From the NCBI GenBank assembly GCA_964653595.1, contig CAZZHH010000078.1, positions 1 to 13,640 of the forward strand: DNA of 13,640 nucleotides, read 5' to 3'. Below, piece by piece: positions 6,096 through 13,640 of this stretch. Position 1 is the stretch's first letter. Each line of letters begins with the position of its first letter. This stretch comes from JBAXTE01 sp964653595 (lineage in GTDB: Bacteria > Bacteroidota > Bacteroidia > Bacteroidales > WCHB1-69). The translations under genes were made by a program, and so were the position numbers. The notes beneath the pieces are model-generated. The model saw only the letters and a list, made by a program, of their open reading frames with translations, was not told the DNA's origin and did no database searches.

Positions 6096-8963
6096 TTATC
6101 TGCCAATCAATACAAAACCAGCCCAATCGAGGGGAAGAAAGCCTTTGCGGATACATTCTATTTTGGCTTTGCGAAGCGCTTGTGAGTATGAATCACCAGT
6201 TATAAGATGTTGATAAAAAAACAACATTAGAACTTTTGTTTTTTCATCATGAATTTTCCAAAGAGATGCCAGAACATTGGGTACACCTGCATAAATAAAA
6301 CCTCTTGGCAACGCTATTAACCCTTCTCCTTCATATATAGGTCCTACACCAGAGTTACACGCACTCAACACAACTAAATCAGCCTTTGTGTCCAGATTAT
6401 ATAGTTCTTTCATGTTTAAAACATCTACTGTACTATTGCTTGAATAAGTAAAAATACCAGAATTTTCTGGGGTTGATTTAGAAACATATCCATGGGTTGC
6501 AATATGAATGATGGTAGCTTCTTTAGCAATATTAATAAAGCTGTTTTTTGTTGCTTCTTTATTTGTAATCAGTTTGTTATAAATTCCTTTTTTGGAAAAA
6601 AGGGTACTAATTTCGTTTGCTTCGATAAGCGTATATGGCAAAGGGCAAATTTTTTCCTTATCAAAAGTACTTAATTCTGAATCTTTGAAATTTACATCAC
6701 GGAAATTAGAGGATAAATCAAGAGAACTATTGTCTATAAATCCTGGAGCAAAAGAGAACATTTTGTGTTGATTAGGGGAAGAAGTTGAATTGGATTTAAT
6801 CCAAAGATTAGAAGAATAATGGTAATTGATATTATGAGAAAGAATCAACATTTTTCCGTTTTTTGGATTAGGTAGTATTTCTAAAGGAATCTGATACAGT
6901 ATGTTGTCTGGGATAAATGTAATGTTTTGAGCCATTTCAATTTTATGAGAAATTGGGCTTAGTAAAATGGTTGAAATGGTTTTTGCTGAAGAATTATATT
7001 TATCTCCAGTTTTTATCTCTTTATACAATTTGTTGGCTAACTCGTTAATTTTTTTGGCATTTGGATATTTTTGGCAGGAGAGTCCAGACTTGTTTATTGA
7101 AAAGACATAATAATTGTCCTTTGTTTCGAAAATATCAATGATTAAAGTAGAATCTTTCATGTTTGATATTAATTCACTTAACATATTATCGTTATTAAAA
7201 TAAAATTCTTCATTTTTCTGCCGCTTCATGATTTTGTAATTCAATACAAGTAAGTCTACTAGAAGATCTTTTTCGATAACTTTGAGACTATCCATTATGT
7301 CTTTTTGAGAATTTTGCAAAGCAACATTGTACTCTATCTGGACGAGATGGATCTCTTTTTCAATTTTATTTTTAGCCGACCAAATTGAATCGTTTAATCC
7401 AATATTTTCAGCACAAGCTTCTCTTTTAATGTTCGCAAATAGTTGAAATCCTTTAGAATTACTAACAAAATGAAATGCTAGTTCTGGGTTTTTTTGAGTA
7501 ATGTTTGGAATATCAAGTAAAAAAGAGGTTAACATTTTATACTCTTTAGCATACGTTAATATTTCATTTTGATCCGAGATGGTGATTGCTAATTTTCGCA
7601 TTAGGGTGTCGCTACACAACATTGTTTTAATTGCCAAATTATAATTTTCTTGAGAAAATTTTTGTTTAATGCTTTCGTATAAAAGTTCAGATGCAATCAA
7701 ATAAGATTCTTTTAATAGTTCGTCGTTGCCAACATTGCAAATAAAATTTGGCAGATGGAATGGATCTTCACCCGTAAATAGTTTAATCGATTCAAATATT
7801 TTATCTATTGCTTTATCCATATTTCCGGTTTTTTTATATGCAAGCGCTAGTGAATTTATTATTTTACCAAGCATTTCAATATCTTTCTCTTCCTCTTTTA
7901 GAATTAGTTTTTCGGATTTTTCTAAATATTTCATTGCGCTATCGGTATTAAATTCCAAATAGCTGTTTCCGATTATTCCTAGAAGATAATATTCTGGCCA
8001 GTTTTTATTTTCAGAGGTCAAATAATATCGACTTAATGTTTTTTCAACTTCTTTGGCAAACCGAAGTTCGTCTTTAAGCATTCCGTAGCATTGGATTTTC
8101 TCAACAGGTATGGCTGTAATTAGCTTATGAAATGGATTATTGGTTGCTCTCATAATTTCATTCGCATATTCTAGATATTTTAGGCCTTCATGGTATTGTC
8201 CAATTTCACGATTTTTACTACCAATATGATATGCCAGCATGATTAATGCCGTAGAATCGCGATAATATTTTCGGCTGGCAGTTTCGTATAAACAGGTTTG
8301 AATTTTTAGGGATAGATGAGGTTGTTCTATCGAGAGGCAGTTTGCTAAAGTATTGTCAATTATGAGCACCGGGTATGTTGAAAGAAAATTTTTAGAGATT
8401 TTTTTGGACGCCAAAAGGTAGTCCATTCCTTTCTCAGGGTCGTTATAAATATATGTTAATCCTAAATCGCTTAGACAGTCGGCATAAATTTCTGATTTGT
8501 CTTTCATTGCCTCTAGTACAGACAGTTGTCGTTCCATATACACCTGTTTTGGCGTTTTCATTTCTATCCATTGATTAGCGAGATAGCCCATAAAACGTAG
8601 AGAAATTGCATACTCGTAGTTCAACGTATCGTTATTAGAAATCATGTTTTTTAGATTGTTTTGCAATAAATCGCGACACAGTGAATACTCTTTTGATATG
8701 TAAAACATGGCCGCTTTTTCGTTTTGAACAAGATATTGTTTTCGATAATTTTTCTCTTTTACAAAAATGGAATTGATTGAATCTAATATAACAATAGCTT
8801 TTAATAATTCTTTGTTAGAAAATGAATGCATCGCATTTCTGTAATTTGGGATACTGTAGTATCCTCTCAAGTCCCAATATAGTGGCCCATATTGAGCTTT
8901 AGTGGACATGGTAGACGTTAACAACAGAGCAAGCAAAGAAAAAGATAAAAATTTTATATTCAT
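6096..8963 (-). CDS. Exported TPR-CHAT caspase-like protease
   Basis: 955 residues. Signal peptide 1-23 (LSFSLLALLLTSTMSTKA|Q), so the protein should reach the periplasm or beyond. Residues ~45-510 are an all-helical TPR-like solenoid; the clearest unit is at 365-398 (INSLALAYKKTGNMDKAIDKIFESI). Residues 525-585 form a charged helical region. Residues ~600-955 are a CHAT domain (clan CD, caspase/separase relatives). Its features are IPDNILYQIPLEIL (684-697); IIHIATHG with catalytic His824; VVLSACNSG with catalytic Cys869; EGEGLIALPRGFIYAGVPNVLASLW; a final helix SYSQALRKAK; and WAGFVLIG at the end. The His-Cys dyad is intact, so it is probably active, with the TPR part binding a trigger or substrate. 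It is divergent from the sigma/anti-sigma pair across 192 bp, which suggests functional linkage. The substrate is unknown. Confidence 0.95.
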   Translation of the reverse strand: MNIKFLSFSLLALLLTSTMSTKAQYGPLYWDLRGYYSIPNYRNAMHSFSNKELLKAIVILDSINSIFVKEKNYRKQYLVQNEKAAMFYISKEYSLCRDLLQNNLKNMISNNDTLNYEYAISLRFMGYLANQWIEMKTPKQVYMERQLSVLEAMKDKSEIYADCLSDLGLTYIYNDPEKGMDYLLASKKISKNFLSTYPVLIIDNTLANCLSIEQPHLSLKIQTCLYETASRKYYRDSTALIMLAYHIGSKNREIGQYHEGLKYLEYANEIMRATNNPFHKLITAIPVEKIQCYGMLKDELRFAKEVEKTLSRYYLTSENKNWPEYYLLGIIGNSYLEFNTDSAMKYLEKSEKLILKEEEKDIEMLGKIINSLALAYKKTGNMDKAIDKIFESIKLFTGEDPFHLPNFICNVGNDELLKESYLIASELLYESIKQKFSQENYNLAIKTMLCSDTLMRKLAITISDQNEILTYAKEYKMLTSFLLDIPNITQKNPELAFHFVSNSKGFQLFANIKREACAENIGLNDSIWSAKNKIEKEIHLVQIEYNVALQNSQKDIMDSLKVIEKDLLVDLLVLNYKIMKRQKNEEFYFNNDNMLSELISNMKDSTLIIDIFETKDNYYVFSINKSGLSCQKYPNAKKINELANKLYKEIKTGDKYNSSAKTISTILLSPISHKIEMAQNITFIPDNILYQIPLEILPNPKNGKMLILSHNINYHYSSNLWIKSNSTSSPNQHKMFSFAPGFIDNSSLDLSSNFRDVNFKDSELSTFDKEKICPLPYTLIEANEISTLFSKKGIYNKLITNKEATKNSFINIAKEATIIHIATHGYVSKSTPENSGIFTYSSNSTVDVLNMKELYNLDTKADLVVLSACNSGVGPIYEGEGLIALPRGFIYAGVPNVLASLWKIHDEKTKVLMLFFYQHLITGDSYSQALRKAKIECIRKGFLPLDWAGFVLIGR

Positions 8964-9045
8964 TGTTAAAAGGGCTATTTGTTATTATTGAATTTTTTTC
9001 TAAAAAACAGGTAAAGACATCTATAATTCAGAGTTTTTAACCTTG

Positions 9046-9053
9046 CAAAGATA
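9046..9053 (-). promoter_or_regulatory. -7 promoter box for the TPR-CHAT gene
   Basis: On the minus strand it reads TATCTTTG followed by CA, an exact match to TAnnTTTG. It lies 82 nt upstream of the CHAT start codon, predicting a leader of about 75 nt. The -33 position holds only T-rich sequence. Identified by eye. Confidence 0.5.
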
Positions 9054-9128
9054 GGATTTTACTATTGTAATTAAAAATAAAAAACGGTTCAATAACTTTA
9101 AAAAACGACGAAAGTGGCCAATTTTAAC

Positions 9129-9136
9129 TAAATTTG
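9129..9136 (+). promoter_or_regulatory. -7 promoter box for the sigma/anti-sigma operon
   Basis: TAAATTTG exactly fits TAnnTTTG and ends 19 nt before the sigma start codon at 9156, which implies a leader of only about 10-15 nt. The expected -33 TTTG is absent; the position holds CGACGAAAGTGG, rather GC-rich for the region. This leaves room for an activator or for control by the operon's own sigma factor. Confidence 0.5.
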
Positions 9137-9155
9137 TACAAATAATTTTTCAAAA

Positions 9156-9878
9156 ATGGATAGACCAAACAACTATACTAATGCTCTAATGTCAATGGAT
9201 GTTGTTATGGAGCTAGTATCTATGGTTGTTAGGCGGTTTTTTTCTAAATCATCAATTCCCCATAGAGAAAGGGAAGATGTTGAAATGGCTATACTAGAAA
9301 AATTTTTAAAACAACAAGAAAAAATTAATGCGGCATTTGAAAACAAATCAAACATAAAAACCTATTATCTAGCGGTGATAAATAGGATGTGCTGTGAAGT
9401 AATTAGAAGTGAATGTAAGCATTGGCAATCGGTATCAAGTTTGGAAATCGATAGATCAGAATTTAAAAATACTGCTTGTGAAATGGAGCCAGACACTTCA
9501 ATGATTATAAAAAATGAGATAAAAAGATTTTCTAATTTATTGTTGTTTTTTAATGAAGAGAGAGATAAGATTTTGTTGTTTTTAAAATTTCTATTTGATA
9601 TTCCAATTAGAAAAGAGGAGACCAGAGAATATTTAAAAGATAAACAAGAAGAGTTGTACCCATTGTTATTAAGAGACCAAAACCTCTCTTTGGCCGAACA
9701 ATACAATATTTTAGCACAAATTACCAATAGCGTTGAGGATAAGAACATTAAAGGAGATGCAATAAGAATGTGGATGAACAAACAGATAGAGATAATGTTG
9801 AGAAGATTGAATGAAAACGACGAGTCTAATCATACAAAAGAGAGCCTAAAAATATTAATGGAGATGAGTGAGAGATGA
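9156..9878 (+). CDS. Divergent sigma-70/ECF-like sigma factor
   Basis: 240 residues, no signal peptide, cytoplasmic. Residues ~18-92 match sigma region 2 in layout: an acidic helix REREDVEMAILEKFLKQQ (the 'DLVQEVFL' position), then a phenylalanine/asparagine segment, then IKTYYLAVINRMCCEVIRSE, corresponding to the -10 recognition helix with its usual 'W/Y..I..N...D..R' pattern. Residues ~120-220 are helical and end in NILAQITNSVEDKNIKGDAIRMWMNKQIEIMLRRLN, which looks like a region 4-type helix-turn-helix, though far from consensus and longer than normal. Typical ECF factors have 160-200 residues, so this one carries extra sequence between regions 2 and 4. The identification is strengthened by the gene 40 nt downstream, which encodes a ZAS-type membrane anti-sigma. 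The divergent neighbour is the CHAT protease. Remaining doubt: it may be a sigma-like regulator rather than a fully active sigma factor. Confidence 0.78.
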   Translation: MDRPNNYTNALMSMDVVMELVSMVVRRFFSKSSIPHREREDVEMAILEKFLKQQEKINAAFENKSNIKTYYLAVINRMCCEVIRSECKHWQSVSSLEIDRSEFKNTACEMEPDTSMIIKNEIKRFSNLLLFFNEERDKILLFLKFLFDIPIRKEETREYLKDKQEELYPLLLRDQNLSLAEQYNILAQITNSVEDKNIKGDAIRMWMNKQIEIMLRRLNENDESNHTKESLKILMEMSER

Positions 9879-9918
9879 TAATTAGATGGATTTTATTTTA
9901 CTTTAAACCAAAACAAGG

Positions 9919-10638
9919 ATGATTCACAAATCGCATTTTACAGAGCAAGAAGTAGCTCAATGTGCTGATGCTATTAACGAGGGCACGTATTTTCAATTGC
10001 CACAATCGCTTCGTAGTCATTTGTCGGAATGCGATCAATGTGCTTCCGAAGTGCTTTTTATTGCTGATATTGCTTTTGATTTTACCGTTCAACATCAGAT
10101 AAAACAAACCAAGAATTCCAAAAAAAGGATCATCCTTTTTTCTACTTCAGCAGCAGCAATTTTCATTGCAATTCTTCTAGTGAAAATGATTCAAACAGAC
10201 CCAAATACATCGTCTAATAACAATTTGCTTTCTAGTTTTGACACTACAAATCGAAATGATTTTTTATATTCAGACACGACGAACGTTTATGCTCATAAGC
10301 AACAATCAGAAAAAACAATTGCTTTATTAGAACCAAGCCACAAACTAGAAAAATTATATCAAAATCATCAACAGAATTATCGAGATAAATTGGTTCAAGT
10401 TATTACATTAGGTGCTGTTAATTACCCAAACAAGGATTCTCTAAAATGGATTAATAACAATAACGAAAAACTAACAATCGAATTTTTTGACAACAAAGAG
10501 CATAAGATAATAAGTTTGGAAACCAAGGATTCAGCCGTAAAAATTCCATTGCTGCCTAACGGAATTTATTATTGGAAGTTGATTAACGAAGATTTTGACT
10601 TGTTATATGTAGGTAAAATAAAAGTAAAACAACCATAA
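9919..10638 (+). CDS. Transmembrane anti-sigma factor with zinc-binding ZAS motif
   Basis: 239 residues, 40 nt after the sigma gene. Residues 1-68 are cytoplasmic and contain H34-x3-C38-x2-C41 (SHLSECDQCASEV), the signature of zinc-binding anti-sigma (zf-HC2) domains; C15 is a plausible fourth ligand. A single membrane helix spans ~71-91 (IILFSTSAAAIFIAILLVKM), preceded by KNSKKR, so the N-terminus is inside. Residues 92-239 lie in the periplasm: an Asn/Ser/Thr-rich linker, a helix ~125-150, and a terminal beta-rich module ending LPNGIYYWKLINEDFDLLYV, a motif I associate with Bacteroidota anti-sigma factors. Expected role: hold the sigma factor at the membrane until a periplasmic signal, conceivably cleavage or binding by the exported CHAT protease, releases it. 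That link is inference. No clear plus-strand terminator follows. Confidence 0.88.
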   Translation: MIHKSHFTEQEVAQCADAINEGTYFQLPQSLRSHLSECDQCASEVLFIADIAFDFTVQHQIKQTKNSKKRIILFSTSAAAIFIAILLVKMIQTDPNTSSNNNLLSSFDTTNRNDFLYSDTTNVYAHKQQSEKTIALLEPSHKLEKLYQNHQQNYRDKLVQVITLGAVNYPNKDSLKWINNNNEKLTIEFFDNKEHKIISLETKDSAVKIPLLPNGIYYWKLINEDFDLLYVGKIKVKQP

Positions 10639-10791
10639 AGTTACAATTCTGTTCAATCCCTTATTTGCTATTATTTTGGAATCTTTAACTATACAAAAAA
10701 GAGAATTAAAACAAATTCACACGATAAGAGTAAGAAACATGAATCATTTTTTCTAATTAAGGCTGATTTGGAATTAAACACTCCTTATCAT

Positions 10792-10842
10792 AAAAAAAGT
10801 GCAATTATGAATTTCTATTGATTATAAAAATTCAAATTGCAC
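10792..10842 (-). terminator. Rho-independent terminator of the ricin/WG operon
   Basis: GTGCAATT (10799-10806) pairs with AATTGCAC (10835-10842), and the stem continues with GAATTT/AAATTC (10809-10814/10828-10833) after a small bulge. On the minus strand seven T follow (the A run at 10792-10798). It lies 20 nt past the WG-protein stop codon. There is no T run on the plus side, so it serves only the minus-strand operon. Confidence 0.8.
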
Positions 10843-10861
10843 CTAAGAAAAAAAAGGTGGG

Positions 10862-12400
10862 TTATTGTTTGCTCAACTTCCAACTTGAACCGAGTGGACC
10901 GTTCATAGTCATGGTACGTTTATCTGCAGATGGTGTGATGGTATAGTTGGAGTTGGACATTTTTAAAGTTGTCCCATTTAATGACCAATTCATTGTTTTC
11001 GTTTGGGTCTGATTTCCCAAAACGTCATATCTTTCAATGTAATTTCCACTACCTCCTTTTGAAAATTGATAACTTACGAACCTTGTTTTATTTCCTGTTT
11101 TAATTTGTCCTCCAATTTTTTCTTCGGTTACTTTCCATGTCCCTACTAACCAATCGTTGTTAACAGTGGCATTAGTAGCTGGTGTATTGGTGTTAGTAGA
11201 AGCACTAGACTGATTTGCAGAAGAAGTTGGAGAAGAACTGTTCGTAGTTTGAGAAGTTACATTATTTGCAGGTGTTGAAATAGGTTTAAGTTCCCCTGTT
11301 TTAATTTTAAAAGAGTACTCTTTGTTGTCTTTTTTAACAGTTGCTTGTAGTTCACCATATATGTTTAGTACTTCACCAGCTTCTTCAAAAGAAGGTTCTT
11401 TTATCATATTCCCTTTTCTATCAATGTATCCCCATTTATTTCCAACCATCACAGCACAGTAGTCTTGGTTGAATCCAGTAGATGCAATTTTATCATAGTT
11501 AAAAGAAATTATGGTCTTGCCCGAGGGATCAACAAAACCCCATTTCCCCCCATTTTTAGCTGCTATAAAACCCTTGTCATTGAAGCCTCCTTTTCCCGAA
11601 AATGCAAGCTCTTCGAATTCTGTGGAAATAGGTTTGCCATTAAAATCACAGATTAACCACTTGTTGTTTTTATTTTTAATATAACAACATTGATCATCCA
11701 TGGAAGCATATAATAAATCATTAAAAAGAATTGATCCATCTATTTTAACGATTAAATATGTTCCTACTCCGTCATCTACGAAATTAGCAACCGATAGATT
11801 TTGACGGTTAAATTTTAATGGAAATGCATATATTGGCTCAAAAATTACCTTTCCGTCTCTATTAATTAGCCCCCATCTTTTTTGATTAGAATATTTATTT
11901 ATTGCAACATCAGCATATAATCCTACAAATTTTTCAATGTTGTGAAAACGAGGTTCTATTAATACACTTCCATCATTTTTGATTAAACCAAATAGCCCAT
12001 CTTTTCCTATTTTGGCTATGTTGTCGTGAGAAAAGCCCTCAATATTGTCGTATTTCGGATCACAAAGTGTTTTCCCATTCTTATCGATGAAACCAATTTT
12101 TTTATTGTTTTTTATGAATGCTATTCCATCCTTAAATTTGCCAATATCATCAAATTGGGGTTCAACCAATACCGTTCCTGTTTCAGTGATTAAACCCTCT
12201 TTCTTGTTTTGATAAATTTTTGCGAAACCCTCTTTAAATTTATCGGCATCTTCGTAAATTGGTTTAACAACCCACTCATCAGATTTGTTTACAAAACCAT
12301 ATTTTTTGGTTTCTTTGTCCTTTTTGGGTTTTAAATCTTGGGATGATAGGGGTAGACTAAAAATTAAGCATGTTAGAATTAGAAATAATGTTTTTTTCAT
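10862..12400 (-). CDS. Exported WG-repeat protein with lipocalin-like C-terminal domain
   Basis: 512 residues from the ATG at 12400. The longer in-frame start at 12463 overlaps the upstream gene and would bury the signal peptide, so it is rejected. Signal peptide 1-20 (LFLILTCLIFSLPLSS|QD). Residues 34-345 hold about eight to nine WG repeats of 30-50 residues, each with a W/Y/I/F-G-[FLY]-[IV]-D/N-x-x-G core then a 'P.[FY]...' turn: YGFVNKS (34), IGFIDKNG (102), FGLIKNDG (137), WGLINRDG (176), WGFVDPSG (287), WGYIDRKG (323); those near 215 and 248 are degenerate. Residues 374-415 are a Ser/Thr/Asn-rich linker. Residues 417-512 (WLVGTWKVTEE ... WKLSKQ) look like a small lipocalin-type beta-barrel: GTWK, NWSLNGTTLKM, TITPSADKRTMTM. 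WG repeats are thought to form beta-propeller-like binding surfaces. Probably co-transcribed with the ricin-type gene 34 nt upstream. Confidence 0.92.
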   Translation of the reverse strand: MKKTLFLILTCLIFSLPLSSQDLKPKKDKETKKYGFVNKSDEWVVKPIYEDADKFKEGFAKIYQNKKEGLITETGTVLVEPQFDDIGKFKDGIAFIKNNKKIGFIDKNGKTLCDPKYDNIEGFSHDNIAKIGKDGLFGLIKNDGSVLIEPRFHNIEKFVGLYADVAINKYSNQKRWGLINRDGKVIFEPIYAFPLKFNRQNLSVANFVDDGVGTYLIVKIDGSILFNDLLYASMDDQCCYIKNKNNKWLICDFNGKPISTEFEELAFSGKGGFNDKGFIAAKNGGKWGFVDPSGKTIISFNYDKIASTGFNQDYCAVMVGNKWGYIDRKGNMIKEPSFEEAGEVLNIYGELQATVKKDNKEYSFKIKTGELKPISTPANNVTSQTTNSSSPTSSANQSSASTNTNTPATNATVNNDWLVGTWKVTEEKIGGQIKTGNKTRFVSYQFSKGGSGNYIERYDVLGNQTQTKTMNWSLNGTTLKMSNSNYTITPSADKRTMTMNGPLGSSWKLSKQ

Positions 12401-12434
12401 ATTTAAATTTTTTAAATTGTTAATAGTTTGATTT

Positions 12435-13577
12435 TCATCCTTTAAGTAAATTTGCAGGAGCATTATTGGGCTCCGAAGGTTTACTTATTCCTGGTGTGAA
12501 GGCTTTTTTGGTGGTTGGATTAACCAAATACCATTCGTTGTGAATTCCATCATGGTCGTTCCATAAATGGATGTTTGAGCCATTGTTGTTTTTGCGATTT
12601 GCTAGGGTGACAATTTTTCCACTTTTATGATAAATTTTGTAACGCCCTCCTCCCAAATGTTTAAAATAAAAATCTTGAGCAGGATCGTTATTTACTCTCC
12701 ATATCTGAATATTCGAACCGTCATTTGTTTTCCCGCCTTTCAAATCTACAACTCCATCGCTGAGGTTTCCTATATAAATTTGATAATATGGACTATCAAA
12801 TTTTTTCTCAACTCTAAAGAAACGGTCTTTTCCTCCGTCTATGCTCCACACTTGGATATTTGCCCCCTGTGTCAAGTTTTCTCCTCCTCCTGGCAAATCC
12901 CAATATCCACCATTGTCACGATCATAATTCATGGCTGATTGAATCCAAAAATTTTGCGAAACGGGTACTGGATCTCCTACAATTTTTGTCTCTTCATATG
13001 CTACAGTGGCTGTTGGAATAAATGTTTTATTGGTTTCGGGGTCTATGATATGCCACTCTGCCCATACTCCATCATGATTGTCCCAAATATGAACATTTGT
13101 CCCATTAGATGATGAACGATTGCTTAAAGTGATGATTTTTCCATTGCGATCTAATATTTTAAATCTTCCATTCCCTATATGCTGGAAGGTAAATTTTTGA
13201 GCATTATTATTATTTCTTTCCCATACACGAATATTTGCACCATTATTTGATGATCCATTTTCAACATCTACTCGCGAATCTTGTGTGTTTCCAATTACAA
13301 TTTCGTAATATCCTGTTTCGTCAGAGTTGATGAATGAAAATTTTCGGTCTTCTCCATTGTCTAAGTTCCATACTTGTATGTTGGATCCTTTGTTAATCAT
13401 AGTAGGCGTGCCCGGAATGTCTAGGTATCCGCCACTATCTCTACCATAATTCATTGCCGACTGAATGAGGAATTTTTTTCCAGTCACCATTACGGATGCA
13501 TTTTTTTGAGCCTTTGTAGTTATGGCTAACAGTAGGAATAGTGCTACTAAATAGGAATTGATTTTTAACGTATTCAT
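12435..13577 (-). CDS. Exported protein with two ricin-type beta-trefoil domains
   Basis: 380 residues. Signal peptide 1-23 (YLVALFLLLAITTKA|Q). Two tandem beta-trefoils cover about 36-187 and 210-361 and are clear duplicates offset by 174 residues: FLIQSAMNYGRDSGGY against FWIQSAMNYDRDNGGY, and IITLSNRSSSNGTNVHIW against IVTLANRKNNNGSNIHLW. Each has three subunits marked by the Q/H-x-W class motif: NIQVW, NIRVW, NVHIW in the first; NIQVW, NIQIW, NIHLW in the second. Such folds usually bind carbohydrates in three pockets per domain. No enzymatic domain is attached, so it is a stand-alone lectin-like protein. The last ~20 residues are a Pro/Asn/Ala-rich tail without a T9SS sorting motif. It is the first gene of a probable two-gene operon with the WG-repeat protein. 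No -7 box is obvious in the 63 nt upstream, and the promoter may lie outside the window. Confidence 0.93.
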   Translation of the reverse strand: MNTLKINSYLVALFLLLAITTKAQKNASVMVTGKKFLIQSAMNYGRDSGGYLDIPGTPTMINKGSNIQVWNLDNGEDRKFSFINSDETGYYEIVIGNTQDSRVDVENGSSNNGANIRVWERNNNNAQKFTFQHIGNGRFKILDRNGKIITLSNRSSSNGTNVHIWDNHDGVWAEWHIIDPETNKTFIPTATVAYEETKIVGDPVPVSQNFWIQSAMNYDRDNGGYWDLPGGGENLTQGANIQVWSIDGGKDRFFRVEKKFDSPYYQIYIGNLSDGVVDLKGGKTNDGSNIQIWRVNNDPAQDFYFKHLGGGRYKIYHKSGKIVTLANRKNNNGSNIHLWNDHDGIHNEWYLVNPTTKKAFTPGISKPSEPNNAPANLLKG

Positions 13578-13640
13578 TTTGTTTTTTTAGAGGTCAACGC
13601 TTAGCTACATATTAATTGCTCATGGGTTATATTATCTGCG
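13578..13640. other. Upstream region of the ricin-type gene, cut by the window end
   Basis: 63 nt with no gene. No TAnnTTTG box is found on the minus strand; TAATATGT is the nearest pattern and is too weak to call. Confidence 0.3.

Noticed and set aside
9365..9781. 138-codon frame antisense to the sigma factor gene
   Set aside because: It mirrors a well-supported gene with a good start and neighbours; no independent evidence.
6096..10638. Type III-E CRISPR or gasdermin defence system around the CHAT protease
   Set aside because: No Cas genes, no spaced direct repeats and no gasdermin-like small protein are present. The CHAT protein also carries a signal peptide, unlike Csx29. Only the protease-plus-sigma theme is shared.
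12401..12463. Longer N-terminus for the WG-repeat protein starting at 12463
   Set aside because: It would overlap the upstream stop and place 21 residues before a clear signal peptide; the ATG at 12400 is preferred.
1..13640. tRNA, rRNA, CRISPR arrays, insertion sequences or transposase genes
   Set aside because: Looked for T-arm-like motifs, regularly spaced repeats and transposase frames on both strands; none convincing.

Overview
The window is AT-rich DNA from a member of the Bacteroidota. Support comes from a type IX secretion (T9SS) C-terminal sorting tail on the first gene, signal peptides cleaved just before Gln ('AQ' ends), an SPII lipobox, -7 promoter elements of the TAnnTTTG type, WG-repeat and OmpA envelope proteins, and AT-rich intergenic DNA. 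The order or family cannot be resolved from this stretch.

Layout. (1) 1-666: the 3' end of a large secreted T9SS cargo protein, followed by a hairpin terminator. (2) 951-4375, minus strand: a compact four-gene cluster, transcribed OmpA-like protein > lipoprotein > PsbP/DcrB-like exported protein > exported coiled-coil protein, with gaps of 54, 2 and 18 nt and a -7 box upstream of the first gene. All four products are predicted to be exported. (3) 4452-5267, minus: an AraC-family regulator. (4) 5268-6095: about 830 nt without a convincing gene. It holds a REP-like terminator hairpin and a GC-rich island of unknown nature. (5) 6096-10638: a divergent locus. On the minus strand is a 955-residue exported TPR-CHAT caspase-like protease. 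On the plus strand, starting 192 bp away, are a divergent sigma-70-like factor and a membrane anti-sigma factor with a zinc-binding ZAS motif and a periplasmic domain. (6) 10862-13577, minus: a double ricin-type beta-trefoil protein followed by a WG-repeat protein, probably one operon ending at a clear terminator.

Most interesting is locus 5. A signal-peptide-bearing CHAT protease sits divergently beside a sigma/anti-sigma pair whose anti-sigma exposes about 150 residues to the periplasm. A simple model, which is inference, is a proteolytic envelope-stress switch: the CHAT protease acts on the anti-sigma or a partner, the sigma factor is released, and it transcribes the locus and perhaps neighbouring envelope genes. 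It recalls, without being homologous in organisation to, the type III-E CRISPR arrangement of a TPR-CHAT protease with a sigma factor. No Cas gene, CRISPR array or gasdermin was seen here.
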